DNA from: an uncultured Dehalococcoidia bacterium
Lineage (GTDB): Bacteria; Chloroflexota; Dehalococcoidia; Lucifugimonadales; UBA3495
Reading direction: 5' to 3'
Length of the DNA: 64,000 nucleotides
Assembly (NCBI GenBank): GCA_958295765.1
Contig: CATQHB010000002.1
Location: 1,816,001 to 1,880,000 of the forward strand
Shown here: positions 53,061 to 61,196 of the stretch, piece after piece
Layout: the number at the start of each line of letters is the position of its first letter
Numbering within the stretch: position 1 is the first letter of the stretch
The notes under the pieces: generated by a model
Told to the model about the DNA's origin: nothing
The model's database searches: none
What the model saw: the letters and a program-made list of their open reading frames with translations, nothing else
Translations under genes and position numbers: made by a program

Positions 53061-53771
53061 ATGAAAGGGGTCAGGATTACGGCGGAGTGGTTGTTTGTCC
53101 TTGCCGTGCCGTTGCTGCTCATTGGCGGCAGCGTGGCCTGGGCGGTGAATGACGGCGGGCTGTACCGGCGCGGCTTTGCCCGCTACGACATTTCCCTCTA
53201 CACCGGCATTACCGCCGCCGACCTGGAGCGGGTGGGCGCCGACCTGCGCCGCTACTTTAACTCTACCGAGGAACCGCTGTCGGTGCAGGTCGCCATATTC
53301 GGGCTGGAGCGGGAACTGTTCAACCAACGGGAAGTGGCCCACATGAGGGACGTAAAGCGACTGATTTGGGGAACCTACGCGGTAGCGGCGACAGCCGGCT
53401 TGTATCTGCTGGCGGTGATTATTGCCGGCTTTGTCCGACAGGGACGGGCTTTCACCCCCTGGTTAGCCCGGCGGCTGCTGGCCGGCGGCCTGGCAACCCT
53501 GGGCCTGATTGCGGCGGTGGGCGGCTTTGCCCTGGTGGGCTTTGACAGCCTCTTTCTGCTCTTTCACCGAATCAGTTTCGCCAACGATTTGTGGCAGCTA
53601 GACCCCCGCACCGACTACCTGCTGATAATGTTCCCCCTGGGTTTCTGGTTCGACGCCACCATCCGGGTAGCGTGGCCGGCGGCGGCCGGCGCGGTGGCGC
53701 TGGCGGGAATGGGCGGCGGGTATTGGGTTTATCAGCGGCGGGGATTTTCTCACCCCGGCGGCGCCAAGTAA
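53061..53771 (+). CDS. TIGR01906/DUF1461-type integral membrane protein
   Basis: 236 residues from ATG 53061 (AAGGAG before it). Four hydrophobic segments (~10-25, 105-125, 137-160, 205-225). The family block LFHRISFANDLWQLDPRTDYLL and MFPLGFWFDA is conserved. Function unknown; found widely in Firmicutes and Chloroflexota. It is divergently placed from mazG, 111 bases apart. Confidence 0.8.
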   Translation: MKGVRITAEWLFVLAVPLLLIGGSVAWAVNDGGLYRRGFARYDISLYTGITAADLERVGADLRRYFNSTEEPLSVQVAIFGLERELFNQREVAHMRDVKRLIWGTYAVAATAGLYLLAVIIAGFVRQGRAFTPWLARRLLAGGLATLGLIAAVGGFALVGFDSLFLLFHRISFANDLWQLDPRTDYLLIMFPLGFWFDATIRVAWPAAAGAVALAGMGGGYWVYQRRGFSHPGGAK

Positions 53772-53902
53772 GGCAGTCAGTCATTGTTCGGAACGGATTA
53801 AGCTGCAATCGTCCCGGCGGCGGCTTGACGCCCGGCGCCCCGGTCGGGTACATTTCCTGGTACTATAATCCTGATAAGCAGTCCAAAAAAGGAAGGTACG
53901 CT

Positions 53903-54130
53903 ATGCCCATTTACGAATACCACTGCCCTACCTGCAACCACAAGTTTGACAAGCTGCAACCGATGAACGCCGACGGCGCCGACTGCCCCCACTGCGAACA
54001 GCCGGCCAAGCGGGCCATATCGGTCTTTGCGGCCATTTCCTCCGGTGAGTCCTCCGGCAGCGACTTCAGCCCGATGAACCTGCCGCCTATGCCCGGCGGC
54101 GGTTGCTGCGGCGGCGGTTGCGGCCACTAG
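53903..54130 (+). CDS. FmdB-family zinc ribbon protein
   Basis: 75 residues from ATG 53903 with GGAAGG upstream. MPIYEYHCPTCNHKFDKLQP and DCPHCEQPAKRAIS form the two CxxC knuckles of the FmdB regulatory-protein family, typically close to transcription or amide-metabolism functions. A Gly/Cys tail, GGGCCGGGCGH, follows. A TATAAT lies at 53864-53869 without a clear -35 box. Confidence 0.9.
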   Translation: MPIYEYHCPTCNHKFDKLQPMNADGADCPHCEQPAKRAISVFAAISSGESSGSDFSPMNLPPMPGGGCCGGGCGH

Positions 54131-54198
54131 GCTACTTTGGCCGGCCTTGGCGGTATTCGGAACGGGCGTTGGTACTTTTTGCCAGGCTCCGGCGGATT

Positions 54199-54319
54199 GT
54201 AGGGGCGGGTTTATAACCCGTCCTGGCTTGGGTGCAGGAACCGGTCAGGTGAGGCGCCACCGTTTCCCCGGGATGTCTTGGCAGTTGAACGCAGGACGGG
54301 TTACAAACCCGCCCCTACC
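54199..54319. repeat. ~120 bp inverted-end element, copy 3
   Basis: GTAGGGGCGGGTTTATAACC to GGGTTACAAACCCGCCCCTA. It lies in the gene-free stretch 54131-54533, otherwise empty. Confidence 0.75.
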
Positions 54320-54533
54320 GATAAGAGCGCCAACACCTGATAGCGCCAACCTGCGTTGAGCATACCGCCGCACGCCCAACCCTTGACACCCCTTTGCCCA
54401 GGTGTCAGACTAACCCCGGCTGGCCGGTGGCCGGGCGCCTATCAAGGCCGTATCCGGGTCGGGCCGAAATGCGCCGCCGGCCGGGGCGCCAGCCCATCAA
54501 CATCTACAACATTTATCGGGGAGGATAAATCTT

Positions 54534-54740
54534 ATGGCCGACGTGAAAATCGAAATCCGAGCTAATGGGCCTAACCGGGTAACCGGCCCTATCGAAATCG
54601 TGGACCAGTCCGGCAACAACTACACCGTTCCCGAAGGACAGTGGGTTTCCCTCTGTCGCTGCGGGGCGTCCGCCAACAAGCCTTTCTGCGACGGCGGCCA
54701 CCGGGACGCCGGATTTGATGCCCCCAGCGAGGCGCATTAG
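54534..54740 (+). CDS. CDGSH-type iron-sulfur protein
   Basis: 68 residues. CRCGASANKPFCDGGH is the CDGSH 2Fe-2S motif (three Cys and one His; here C-D-G-G-H). These small proteins carry electrons or iron. ATG 54534 follows GGGGAGGATAAATCTT. No adjacent partner identifies a pathway. Confidence 0.9.
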   Translation: MADVKIEIRANGPNRVTGPIEIVDQSGNNYTVPEGQWVSLCRCGASANKPFCDGGHRDAGFDAPSEAH

Positions 54741-54765
54741 CCAGTCCTTGACCGGGTTTTTAATA

Positions 54766-54841
54766 CCGGAGACGCAAAGGACGCTGAGTTGCACCGAGGT
54801 TAGATTCCCTCCGTACAACTCGGCGTCTTTCTGCGTCTTGG
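54766..54841. repeat. Inverted GACGCAAAGG / CTTTCTGCGTC segment
   Basis: The ends GGAGACGCAAAGG and CTTTCTGCGTCTTGG are inverted repeats. The segment forms the leader of the hydratase gene downstream. Confidence 0.45.
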
Positions 54842-54881
54842 CAGTGAAAAAAGTTGAAAGTTGAAAATGAGGTATGCCGCT

Positions 54882-55682
54882 ATGCCCGACGCCCCCGCCA
54901 TTCTCCAGGCCGCCGAGGCCCTTTTCGCCGAGTATCAGGCCGGCCAGACCTTTACGCCCCTGCCCGGCCCCTGGGGTATTGACACCATCCCGGCGGCCTA
55001 CGCCGTACAGCGGGAGTATCTGAAACTGCTGGCCGAGGCCCAGGGGCCGGTAGGCGGCTACAAACTGGCCTATACCACCGCCACGATGCAGCAGCGGGCC
55101 GGCTGGCACGAACCCTGCGCCGGCGCCCTGATGACCAGCGTTATTTACCATGCGCCGGCCACTCTGAAAGGCGCGGATTACTGCCGGCTGGGTATGGAGT
55201 GCGAGGTGGCGGTGCAGTTGGCCGCCGACCTGCCGGCGGCCGGCGCTCCCTATACCCGGGACACCGTGGCCGCGGCAGTGGGGGCAGTAATGGCCGCCTT
55301 TGAGGTGATCGATATGCGCCTGCCGGAGGGGATGGACGGCCTGGCCCGGACGCTGACCTCGGTAGCGACCAACATCTCCAACGCCGGGGCCGTCCTCGGC
55401 CCGCCGGTTACCGACTGGCAAAACCTGGACCTGGCGGCGGCCCGGGGAACGGCTCACATCAACGGCGTGGAAGTGGGCGCCGGGTACGGCTCCGACGTGA
55501 TGGGACATCCCTTTGAGCCGCTGGCCTGGCTGGCTAACCAGTTGGCCGCGGAAGGAGAAAGCCTGCCCCAAGGCTTTATCATCATCACCGGCAGCATTGT
55601 CGCCCCCAAGTTTCTGAACCCCGGCGACCGGGCAACGGTGGCGGTGGAGGGCTTAGGGCAGGCCGAGTTGACGGTGGCGTGA
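54882..55682 (+). CDS. 2-keto-4-pentenoate hydratase / fumarylacetoacetase-fold enzyme
   Basis: 266 residues. The family blocks are seen: GPVGGYKLAYT, MECEVAVQLAAD (metal-binding Glu), FEVIDMRLPEG and ITGSIVAPKFLNPGDRATV. It probably hydrates a 2-keto-enoate in aromatic degradation. The ATG at 54882 (GAGGT 9 bases before it) is preferred; in-frame starts at 54861 and 54867 are possible. No pathway neighbours adjoin it. Confidence 0.88.
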   Translation: MPDAPAILQAAEALFAEYQAGQTFTPLPGPWGIDTIPAAYAVQREYLKLLAEAQGPVGGYKLAYTTATMQQRAGWHEPCAGALMTSVIYHAPATLKGADYCRLGMECEVAVQLAADLPAAGAPYTRDTVAAAVGAVMAAFEVIDMRLPEGMDGLARTLTSVATNISNAGAVLGPPVTDWQNLDLAAARGTAHINGVEVGAGYGSDVMGHPFEPLAWLANQLAAEGESLPQGFIIITGSIVAPKFLNPGDRATVAVEGLGQAELTVA

Positions 55683-55730
55683 TTGCCGCTTGGTGAGGAT
55701 GTGAGTCAAGCCGAGTTGCCCCCTTTCTCC

Positions 55731-55920
55731 GCTCATGGTGAGCCGGTCGAAGGATAAACCGCCGGATAGGATGATGGTTCGACAAGCTCACCATGAGCGG
55801 ACTTTGTTGAGCGGACTTTGTTCTTGGCGGGGTGGTTCGACAAGCTCACCATGAGCGGACTTTGTTCTCGGCGGGGTGGTTCGACAAGCTCACCATGAGC
55901 GGATTTTGTCCTGGTGCAGG
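55731..55920. repeat. Tandem array of the GGTTCGACAAGCTCACCATG repeat
   Basis: After one inverted unit at 55731, three direct units near 55776, 55832 and 55879 (spacing 44-58 bp) are joined by GAGCGGACTTTGTTC and GGCGGGGT spacers. It fills the gene-free stretch 55683-56035. The 44-bp spacing is regular enough for tandem growth. Confidence 0.85.
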
Positions 55921-56035
55921 GATTTTGTTCCTGGCGCAGACTTTGCGCCGGCCCTGACGGTCTCACCCCGGCCCTTTCCTCTTGGAGAGGGGCCGGGGTG
56001 TTGAGAAAAGGGTCAGGGTAGGGTCCGGGTGGCGT

Positions 56036-57106
56036 TTACCGGGCGCGGTAGATGTTCTTGATGTCCCGGACGGAGGCCAGCCGTTCCTCGGCCAGCCGGT
56101 CGGCGGCCAGGGCGGTGGGGATTTCCTCCCGCTTGGAGGCGTTAATCACCCGCTCCATCACCTCGTAGATGCGCTCCGTCTTTTCCCGGGCCAACTCCGG
56201 GTTGTAGGCCATGCCCACCTCGGCGGCGGCGTTGATGACGCCCCCGGCGTTGACCACGTAGTCGGGAGCATAGAGAATCCCCCGCCGGTGCAGTTCCTCC
56301 CCGTCGGCGTCGCTCAAAAGCTGATTGTTGGCCCCACCGGCCACCACCTTGCAGGAAAGGCGCGGGATGGTGCTCCCGTTCAGCACGCCGCCCAGGGCGC
56401 AGGGCGCGAAAATGTCGCTCCGCACGTCGTAAATGTCATCAGGCGCCACCACCTTGATGCCCAGGTCCCGGGCCTTGTCCAGCGCGCCGTCGTAAACGTC
56501 GGTAACTACGATTTGGGCGTCCTCTTCCAGCAAATGGCGGGCGGTGTTAGAGGCCACCTTGCCGAAGCCCTGCATCGCCACCTTTTTGCCCCGCAGGGAA
56601 TCACTGCCCCAAACCTCCCGGGCGCAGGCTTTCATCCCCATGTAAATGCCCAGGCCGGTCATAATGGAGGTGTCGCCACTGCCGCCCAGGGACAGGGGCA
56701 GGCCCACCACGTGCTCGGTTTCCTGGCTGATAAACTCCAGGTCCCGGCCGGTGCTGCCCACGTCGGTAGTGGTCAGGTAGCGGCCGGCCAGGGTATCCAC
56801 AAAGCGGCCATAGGCCCGGAGCAGGGCCTCGGTTTTGTGGATATGGGGGTCGGCGATGATGACGCCCTTGCCGCCGCCCAGGGCCAGGCCGGCAGTGGCC
56901 GACTTATAGGTCATGGCCCGGCTCAGCCGCAGAACGTCCCGCAGGGCCTCATCCTCGGTAGCGTAGGGCCAGATGCGGGTGCCGCCGCAGGCCGGCCCCA
57001 GCGTAGTATCGTGGATGACGACAATGGCCTTCAGTCCCACCGACGGGTCGGTAAACATCGCCAGTTGCTCATAGCCGTATTGGTTCATCTGGTCAAAGAT
57101 TTGCAT
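56036..57106 (-). CDS. Leucine dehydrogenase-type amino acid dehydrogenase
   Basis: 356 residues. MQIFDQMNQYGYEQLAMF, the catalytic Lys80 in LALGGGKGVI, VGSTGRDLEF and the dinucleotide fold KKVAMQGFGKVASNTA. It deaminates branched-chain amino acids to 2-keto acids with NAD. The next gene downstream in the map, ilvE, shares substrates but is on the other strand. ATG 57106 follows GAGGAGGT. Confidence 0.93.
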   Translation of the reverse strand: MQIFDQMNQYGYEQLAMFTDPSVGLKAIVVIHDTTLGPACGGTRIWPYATEDEALRDVLRLSRAMTYKSATAGLALGGGKGVIIADPHIHKTEALLRAYGRFVDTLAGRYLTTTDVGSTGRDLEFISQETEHVVGLPLSLGGSGDTSIMTGLGIYMGMKACAREVWGSDSLRGKKVAMQGFGKVASNTARHLLEEDAQIVVTDVYDGALDKARDLGIKVVAPDDIYDVRSDIFAPCALGGVLNGSTIPRLSCKVVAGGANNQLLSDADGEELHRRGILYAPDYVVNAGGVINAAAEVGMAYNPELAREKTERIYEVMERVINASKREEIPTALAADRLAEERLASVRDIKNIYRAR

Positions 57107-57258
57107 GGCGACAACCTCCTCACGGAATAGTAGCGGGTTGAGAGGCCGGGCAATATACTTGCCTCACCCTATTATTATACTAAATAAATAGAATCCGCAC
57201 ATAGCAATAGACCGGCAATTCCGGGCAATCGGGTCTTAACCTGCGGCAACCCAATACA

Positions 57259-57355
57259 CCGTCGTTCCGGCGAAAGCCGGAATCCAGGAAATCCCCCGGA
57301 AAAGAGCAGGCCGGCTACCGGGGGTTCTGGATTCCGGCTTTCGCCGGAACGACGG
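57259..57355. repeat. ~97 bp palindromic element, copy 4
   Basis: Same ends and length as copy 1, lying in the gene-free stretch 57107-57656. Confidence 0.85.
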
Positions 57356-57431
57356 GTTGACGGGTTTATGCTGCAATTGACCTGCCCAGCAAATCAGGGC
57401 CATAGCGTCTTAACTAAAGCAACCCAAGACA

Positions 57432-57528
57432 CCGTCGTTCCGGCGAAAGCCGGAATCCAGGAAATCCCACGGAAAAGAACGGGCCGGATACCGGGGGTTC
57501 TGGATTCCGGCTTTCGCCGGAACGACGG
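57432..57528. repeat. ~97 bp palindromic element, copy 5
   Basis: Almost identical to the copy 173 bases upstream and in the same orientation: two direct copies of an inverted element. Confidence 0.85.
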
Positions 57529-57587
57529 GTTGATGATGAGATTGACCGACCGGCAAATCAGGATAGGCGCTAAGCGGCGATATAACC

Positions 57588-57616
57588 TTGTGCTGATAGG
57601 GCAAGCCCATTATAAT
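57588..57616 (+). promoter_or_regulatory. Sigma-70 promoter for ilvE
   Basis: TTGTGC (57588-57593), 17 bases, perfect TATAAT (57611-57616); start codon 41 bases after the -10 box. Confidence 0.72.
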
Positions 57617-57656
57617 CTAGCGAGAAATCTGGGCGCCCAACAGCGGAGGGTATGTC

Positions 57657-58667
57657 GTGAGTACAGGTGAATCCAGTCAGCAAGCCGGCGAGCTTTCGGC
57701 CTTTTTCAAGGGGGATTACGTTCCCCTCAGCCAGGCCAGGGTCAGCGTTATGACCCATGCCCTGCACTACGGAACCGGGGTGTTTGAGGGCATCCGCGGC
57801 AATTGGAACGAGGAGCAGGGAGTGGTCAACATTTTCCGGCTGCGCGAGCATTACGACCGCCTGCTGCGAGGCACCCGCCTGCTGATGCTGGACATCCCCT
57901 ACTCGGTGGAAGACCTGTGCCGGATTACGGTGGAGTTGGTGGAACGCAACGGCCACCGCCAGGACATCTACATTCGCCCCCTGGTTTACAAGAGCGCCGA
58001 ACTGGTCGCCAACCTGAAACTCCAGGATTTGGAAAGCGACTTTACCCTGATTACCGTGCCTTTCGGCAATTATCTGGGTACCGACCTGCTCCGCTGCTGC
58101 ACCTCCAGTTGGCGGCGGGTGGACGACCCGATGATTCCGGCCCGCCTGAAAATCTGCGGCATCTACGTCAACAGCATCCTCGCCAAGACCGAGGCTACCC
58201 TGGCCGGTTTTGACGAGGCCATCATTCTCAACCACGACGGCCACGTCTGCGAGGGTTCCGGGGAAAATATCTTTATGGTGATGGACGGACGCCTGATAAC
58301 CTCCCCCCTGGAGGACAACGTGCTGCCCGGCATTACTAGGGACACGGTTATCCAGTTGGCCCAAAGCGAGTTGGGGCTGGACCTGGATGAGCGGAGCATT
58401 GACCGCAGCGAGCTTTACCTGGCCGACGAGGTCTTTCTGACCGGCACGGCGGCCCACCTGACCCCGGTGGTGCAACTGGACAACCGGGACATCGCCGACG
58501 GCAAGGCCGGCCCGGTTTCCAGCAAGCTGCAAAAGATGTATTTTGACATCGTGGTGGGCAACAACGCCAAGTATCGCCACTGGTGCACCCCGGCGGCGCC
58601 CCGGACCGGGGGCGCGGCCCTTGAGGAGAACCTGCCCCAACACGCCACCCCGGACATCGGCGCCTGA
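57657..58667 (+). CDS. ilvE: Branched-chain amino acid aminotransferase
   Basis: 336 residues, a fold-type IV PLP enzyme that transfers amino groups between Leu/Ile/Val and 2-keto acids. Visible: SVMTHALHYGTGVFEGIRG, the PLP Lys165 in ARLKICGIYVNS, and EGSGENIF. A GTG start at 57657 follows GGAGGG. The downstream gene, a retropepsin-like protein, begins 7 bases later and is probably co-transcribed. The C-terminal ~30 residues (GGAALEENLPQH) are less conserved. Confidence 0.93.
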   Translation: MSTGESSQQAGELSAFFKGDYVPLSQARVSVMTHALHYGTGVFEGIRGNWNEEQGVVNIFRLREHYDRLLRGTRLLMLDIPYSVEDLCRITVELVERNGHRQDIYIRPLVYKSAELVANLKLQDLESDFTLITVPFGNYLGTDLLRCCTSSWRRVDDPMIPARLKICGIYVNSILAKTEATLAGFDEAIILNHDGHVCEGSGENIFMVMDGRLITSPLEDNVLPGITRDTVIQLAQSELGLDLDERSIDRSELYLADEVFLTGTAAHLTPVVQLDNRDIADGKAGPVSSKLQKMYFDIVVGNNAKYRHWCTPAAPRTGGAALEENLPQHATPDIGA

Positions 58668-58674
58668 GCCGGCG

Positions 58675-59133
58675 ATGACTCAGCCAGCGGCGGGCAAGGC
58701 CGCCCCGGAATCGGCAACGTCCCCGGCCCAGCCCGTAGTTACCGACGGGCTAATCAACCCAGGCTCCACCATCGGAGGGGCAGGGGGAACCTTTCACGCG
58801 GACTTTACCCTGTGGAATCCGGAGCGAACCCGCTCCCGCGTCCTGAACGCCCTGGTGGACACCGGAGCCTCTTACGCAATGATTCCCGCCTCCATCCTGG
58901 CGGAGCTGGGCATTGAACCGGAACAGACCAAGCGGTTCCAACTGGCTAATGGTGAGACTCAGGATTTTCCGGTGGGGTCGGCCCGGATGGAATTGGACGG
59001 CAAGCAGGAAAACGTCCATATCGTCTTTGGCCCGGAAAACCGCCTACTGCTGGGGTCAATGGCCCTGGAAGCCTTTGCCCTGGCCGCCGACGCCAGAAAC
59101 CGCCGCCTGATTCCCGCCGACTTGACTCTGTAA
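58675..59133 (+). CDS. Retropepsin-like aspartic protease domain protein
   Basis: 152 residues. ALVDTGASYAMIPASIL is a retroviral-type aspartic protease signature with the catalytic Asp in DTGAS; LGSMALEAFAL follows as the usual second hydrophobic block. The N-terminus is a disordered Ala/Pro-rich stretch. ATG 58675 gives a short spacing to ilvE. No signal peptide is visible. Role unknown. Confidence 0.85.
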   Translation: MTQPAAGKAAPESATSPAQPVVTDGLINPGSTIGGAGGTFHADFTLWNPERTRSRVLNALVDTGASYAMIPASILAELGIEPEQTKRFQLANGETQDFPVGSARMELDGKQENVHIVFGPENRLLLGSMALEAFALAADARNRRLIPADLTL

Positions 59134-59189
59134 GCGCCGGTTTCCGGCAAGCCGCATAGCCACGACAGCCGTATTCTGACAGTGAGCCA

Positions 59190-59843
59190 GTGGTTCCGCC
59201 CGTCTTAACCTGGAACGCCCTGTTTCTGGCCGCGGCCCTTGTGGCGGCGGCCTATTTGATTGGGAGCATCCCCACCGCCTACCTGGTGGTGCGCCGGCTA
59301 CGGGGGCAGGACATCCGGCGGCTGGGCGACGGCAACAGCGGCGCGGAGAACGTCGGCCACCTCCTGGGCCTTAACGCCGGCATCAGCGTCGCCGCCCTCG
59401 ACACCGCCAAAGGGTTGGCGGTCATCCTGCTGGCCCGATTACTGGCGCCGGACTACTACCAGGGCCTGGCAATGCTGGCCGGGGCAGCGGCGGTAATCGG
59501 ACACAGTTGGCCGCTGTACCTGCGGGGGCCGGGCGGCCGGGGCGCAGCAACGGCGGTAGGCGTCCTGCTGGGGCTGACGCCCCTGACCGCCGGGCCGGTT
59601 CTGCTGCCCGCCTTAGGCATAGCCTACTTGAGCCGCAGCGTAACCCGGGGACTGGCAACCTTTTTCATCGGCAACGCCGCCCTGGCCGGGGTATTCGGCT
59701 ACTACCCCCGGTTTGACTACCCCTGGTCGCTGGTAGGCTACGTCATCATCCTGCCCGTCCTGGTGGGTATAATTCATTACTTGAGCACCCGCCGGAAAAG
59801 GCCCGCCGCCGCAACCGTTTCAGCCGCCAATGAGCGGGAATAG
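59190..59843 (+). CDS. plsY: Glycerol-3-phosphate acyltransferase PlsY-like
   Basis: 217 residues with five or so hydrophobic segments. Motifs YLIGSIPTAYLVVR, GDGNSGAENVGHLLG and GHSWPLYLRGPGGRGAATAV are those of PlsY, which transfers the acyl group from acyl-phosphate to glycerol-3-phosphate at the membrane. GDGNSGAEN differs from the usual GSGNxGATN. A GTG start at 59190 is taken. It precedes a transporter gene by 78 bases on the same strand. Confidence 0.86.
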   Translation: MVPPVLTWNALFLAAALVAAAYLIGSIPTAYLVVRRLRGQDIRRLGDGNSGAENVGHLLGLNAGISVAALDTAKGLAVILLARLLAPDYYQGLAMLAGAAAVIGHSWPLYLRGPGGRGAATAVGVLLGLTPLTAGPVLLPALGIAYLSRSVTRGLATFFIGNAALAGVFGYYPRFDYPWSLVGYVIILPVLVGIIHYLSTRRKRPAAATVSAANERE

Positions 59844-59865
59844 GGGCGTATTATTGAATCACTAT

Positions 59866-59898
59866 TATTCGTGCTTATTCGTGTCCCTTCGTGGATTG
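59866..59898. repeat. ATTCGTG / CCTTCGTGGATT repeat segment
   Basis: Related to the 1431-1514 repeat family; it lies between plsY and the EamA gene. Confidence 0.45.
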
Positions 59899-59921
59899 AA
59901 TCATATTGAGACACTGGACTT

Positions 59922-60833
59922 ATGTGGATAATCCTTGCCCTGGCTTCGGCTTTTACCCTGGGGGTAATCAGCCTCTTTGACAAACGGCTGCTGGACCACC
60001 ACCTGCCCGGCCCGGCGGCGTTGATTCTGTGGTTTATCCTGCCGGAGACGGCTTACATCCTCGGCGCGCTGGCCTTTACCGGCCTGCCCCGGGACGCTAC
60101 GGCCCTGGGCGTGCTGATTACCCTGGTTTCCGGCGTCGGGTTTGGCGCCGGCTACTCCCTGCTGATTGCCGGGCTGAAACGGGACGAAGCCTCCCGGTCC
60201 ATCGCCATCACCCAAACCTACCCAATCTTTACCGCCCTGCTGGGCGTGCTGTTCCTGGGGGAAACCCTGGGTTCCGGGCAGTGGGCCGCCATCGGGCTGG
60301 TCGTATTGGGCGCCGTTCTGGTATCCCTGCCCGGCACCACCAGGGGATTGGCCGCCCTGAAACCGACCCGGGCCACGCCCTTGCTGCTGGTCAGCGGGCT
60401 GCTGCTGGGGGTCAGCTTTTTCGCAACCAAAGCGGCCCTGGCGGAAACCGCCTTCTGGACGGTCTTTATCTACCAGCAGGTGGGGATGCTGCTGGTCTTT
60501 CTGGGCTTTGTCCGCCCCCGCATCTGCCGCCAGCTTTGGGCCGGGCTGCGGCGGCGCAACACCCTGGCCCTGCTGCTGGTGGGGGAGGGAGCGCTGCCTT
60601 TGGTGTACCTGATAGGCGGCTTGCAGGCGGCCAACCTGGGGCCGATTTCCCTGGTATCGGCCCTCATCGCCACCACGCCGCTGTTCGTCTTTCTGTTGGC
60701 AACGCTGCTGAGCCTGGGCCGTTGGCACCTGCTGGAGGAAAGCGTAACCCGCCCGGCCCTGGCCCTGAAGTTCGGCGCCATTGCGCTGATTGTGGCCGGG
60801 GTAGGGGCGCTAAGTTTCTCCGGCGGGGGCTGA
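59922..60833 (+). CDS. EamA/DMT-family transporter
   Basis: 303 residues with about ten hydrophobic segments in two related halves (EamA repeats), e.g. SFTLGVISLFDKRLL-like start, SRSIAITQTYPIFTALLGVLF in the first half and GPISLVSALIATTPLFVFLLA in the second. A drug/metabolite-type exporter; substrate unknown. The ATG at 59922 has no strong ribosome site in the visible leader. Confidence 0.86.
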   Translation: MWIILALASAFTLGVISLFDKRLLDHHLPGPAALILWFILPETAYILGALAFTGLPRDATALGVLITLVSGVGFGAGYSLLIAGLKRDEASRSIAITQTYPIFTALLGVLFLGETLGSGQWAAIGLVVLGAVLVSLPGTTRGLAALKPTRATPLLLVSGLLLGVSFFATKAALAETAFWTVFIYQQVGMLLVFLGFVRPRICRQLWAGLRRRNTLALLLVGEGALPLVYLIGGLQAANLGPISLVSALIATTPLFVFLLATLLSLGRWHLLEESVTRPALALKFGAIALIVAGVGALSFSGGG

Positions 60834-60905
60834 CCGGCAACCCTTTTCCGGGGCCTTGGTATTCTCAACAGGTGTTGGTGTTCTGGCCGGAATACTCCGG
60901 CGGCC

Positions 60906-61024
60906 GGTAGGGGCGGGTTTATAACCCGCCCAGGTTCGGTGCAAGGATGGGTCGGATACGATGACTTCGTTATCCAAATGATTCTGCCGTCGCGGGTCGG
61001 ACGGGTTATAAACCCGCCCCTACC
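60906..61024. repeat. ~120 bp inverted-end element, copy 4
   Basis: GGTAGGGGCGGGTTTATAAC and GTTATAAACCCGCCCCTACC ends, in the gene-free stretch 60834-61196. Confidence 0.75.
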
Positions 61025-61131
61025 AATCCACTAGAGACGGGCCGGGCAAGGAACCCCAACACTTATTAATAATAACCGGGGCCTTTCGGTTCTTGACCAA
61101 TTACACCGTTGCCACCCATATACCCCGTAGG

Positions 61132-61193
61132 CCGCTCATGGTGAGCTTGTCGAACCACCCATTCACCCTTTGACCAACTCAGGATGAGCAAAG
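61132..61193. repeat. CCGCTCATGGTGAGCTTGTCGAA repeat pair
   Basis: An inverted unit followed by a degraded TTGACCAACTCAGGATGAGC unit, just after the permease stop codon. Confidence 0.6.
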
Positions 61194-61196
61194 TAC

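Noticed and set aside
55731-55920. Regularly spaced units as a CRISPR array
   Set aside because: Only three units, spacers share sequence, and the unit is dispersed elsewhere as single copies.
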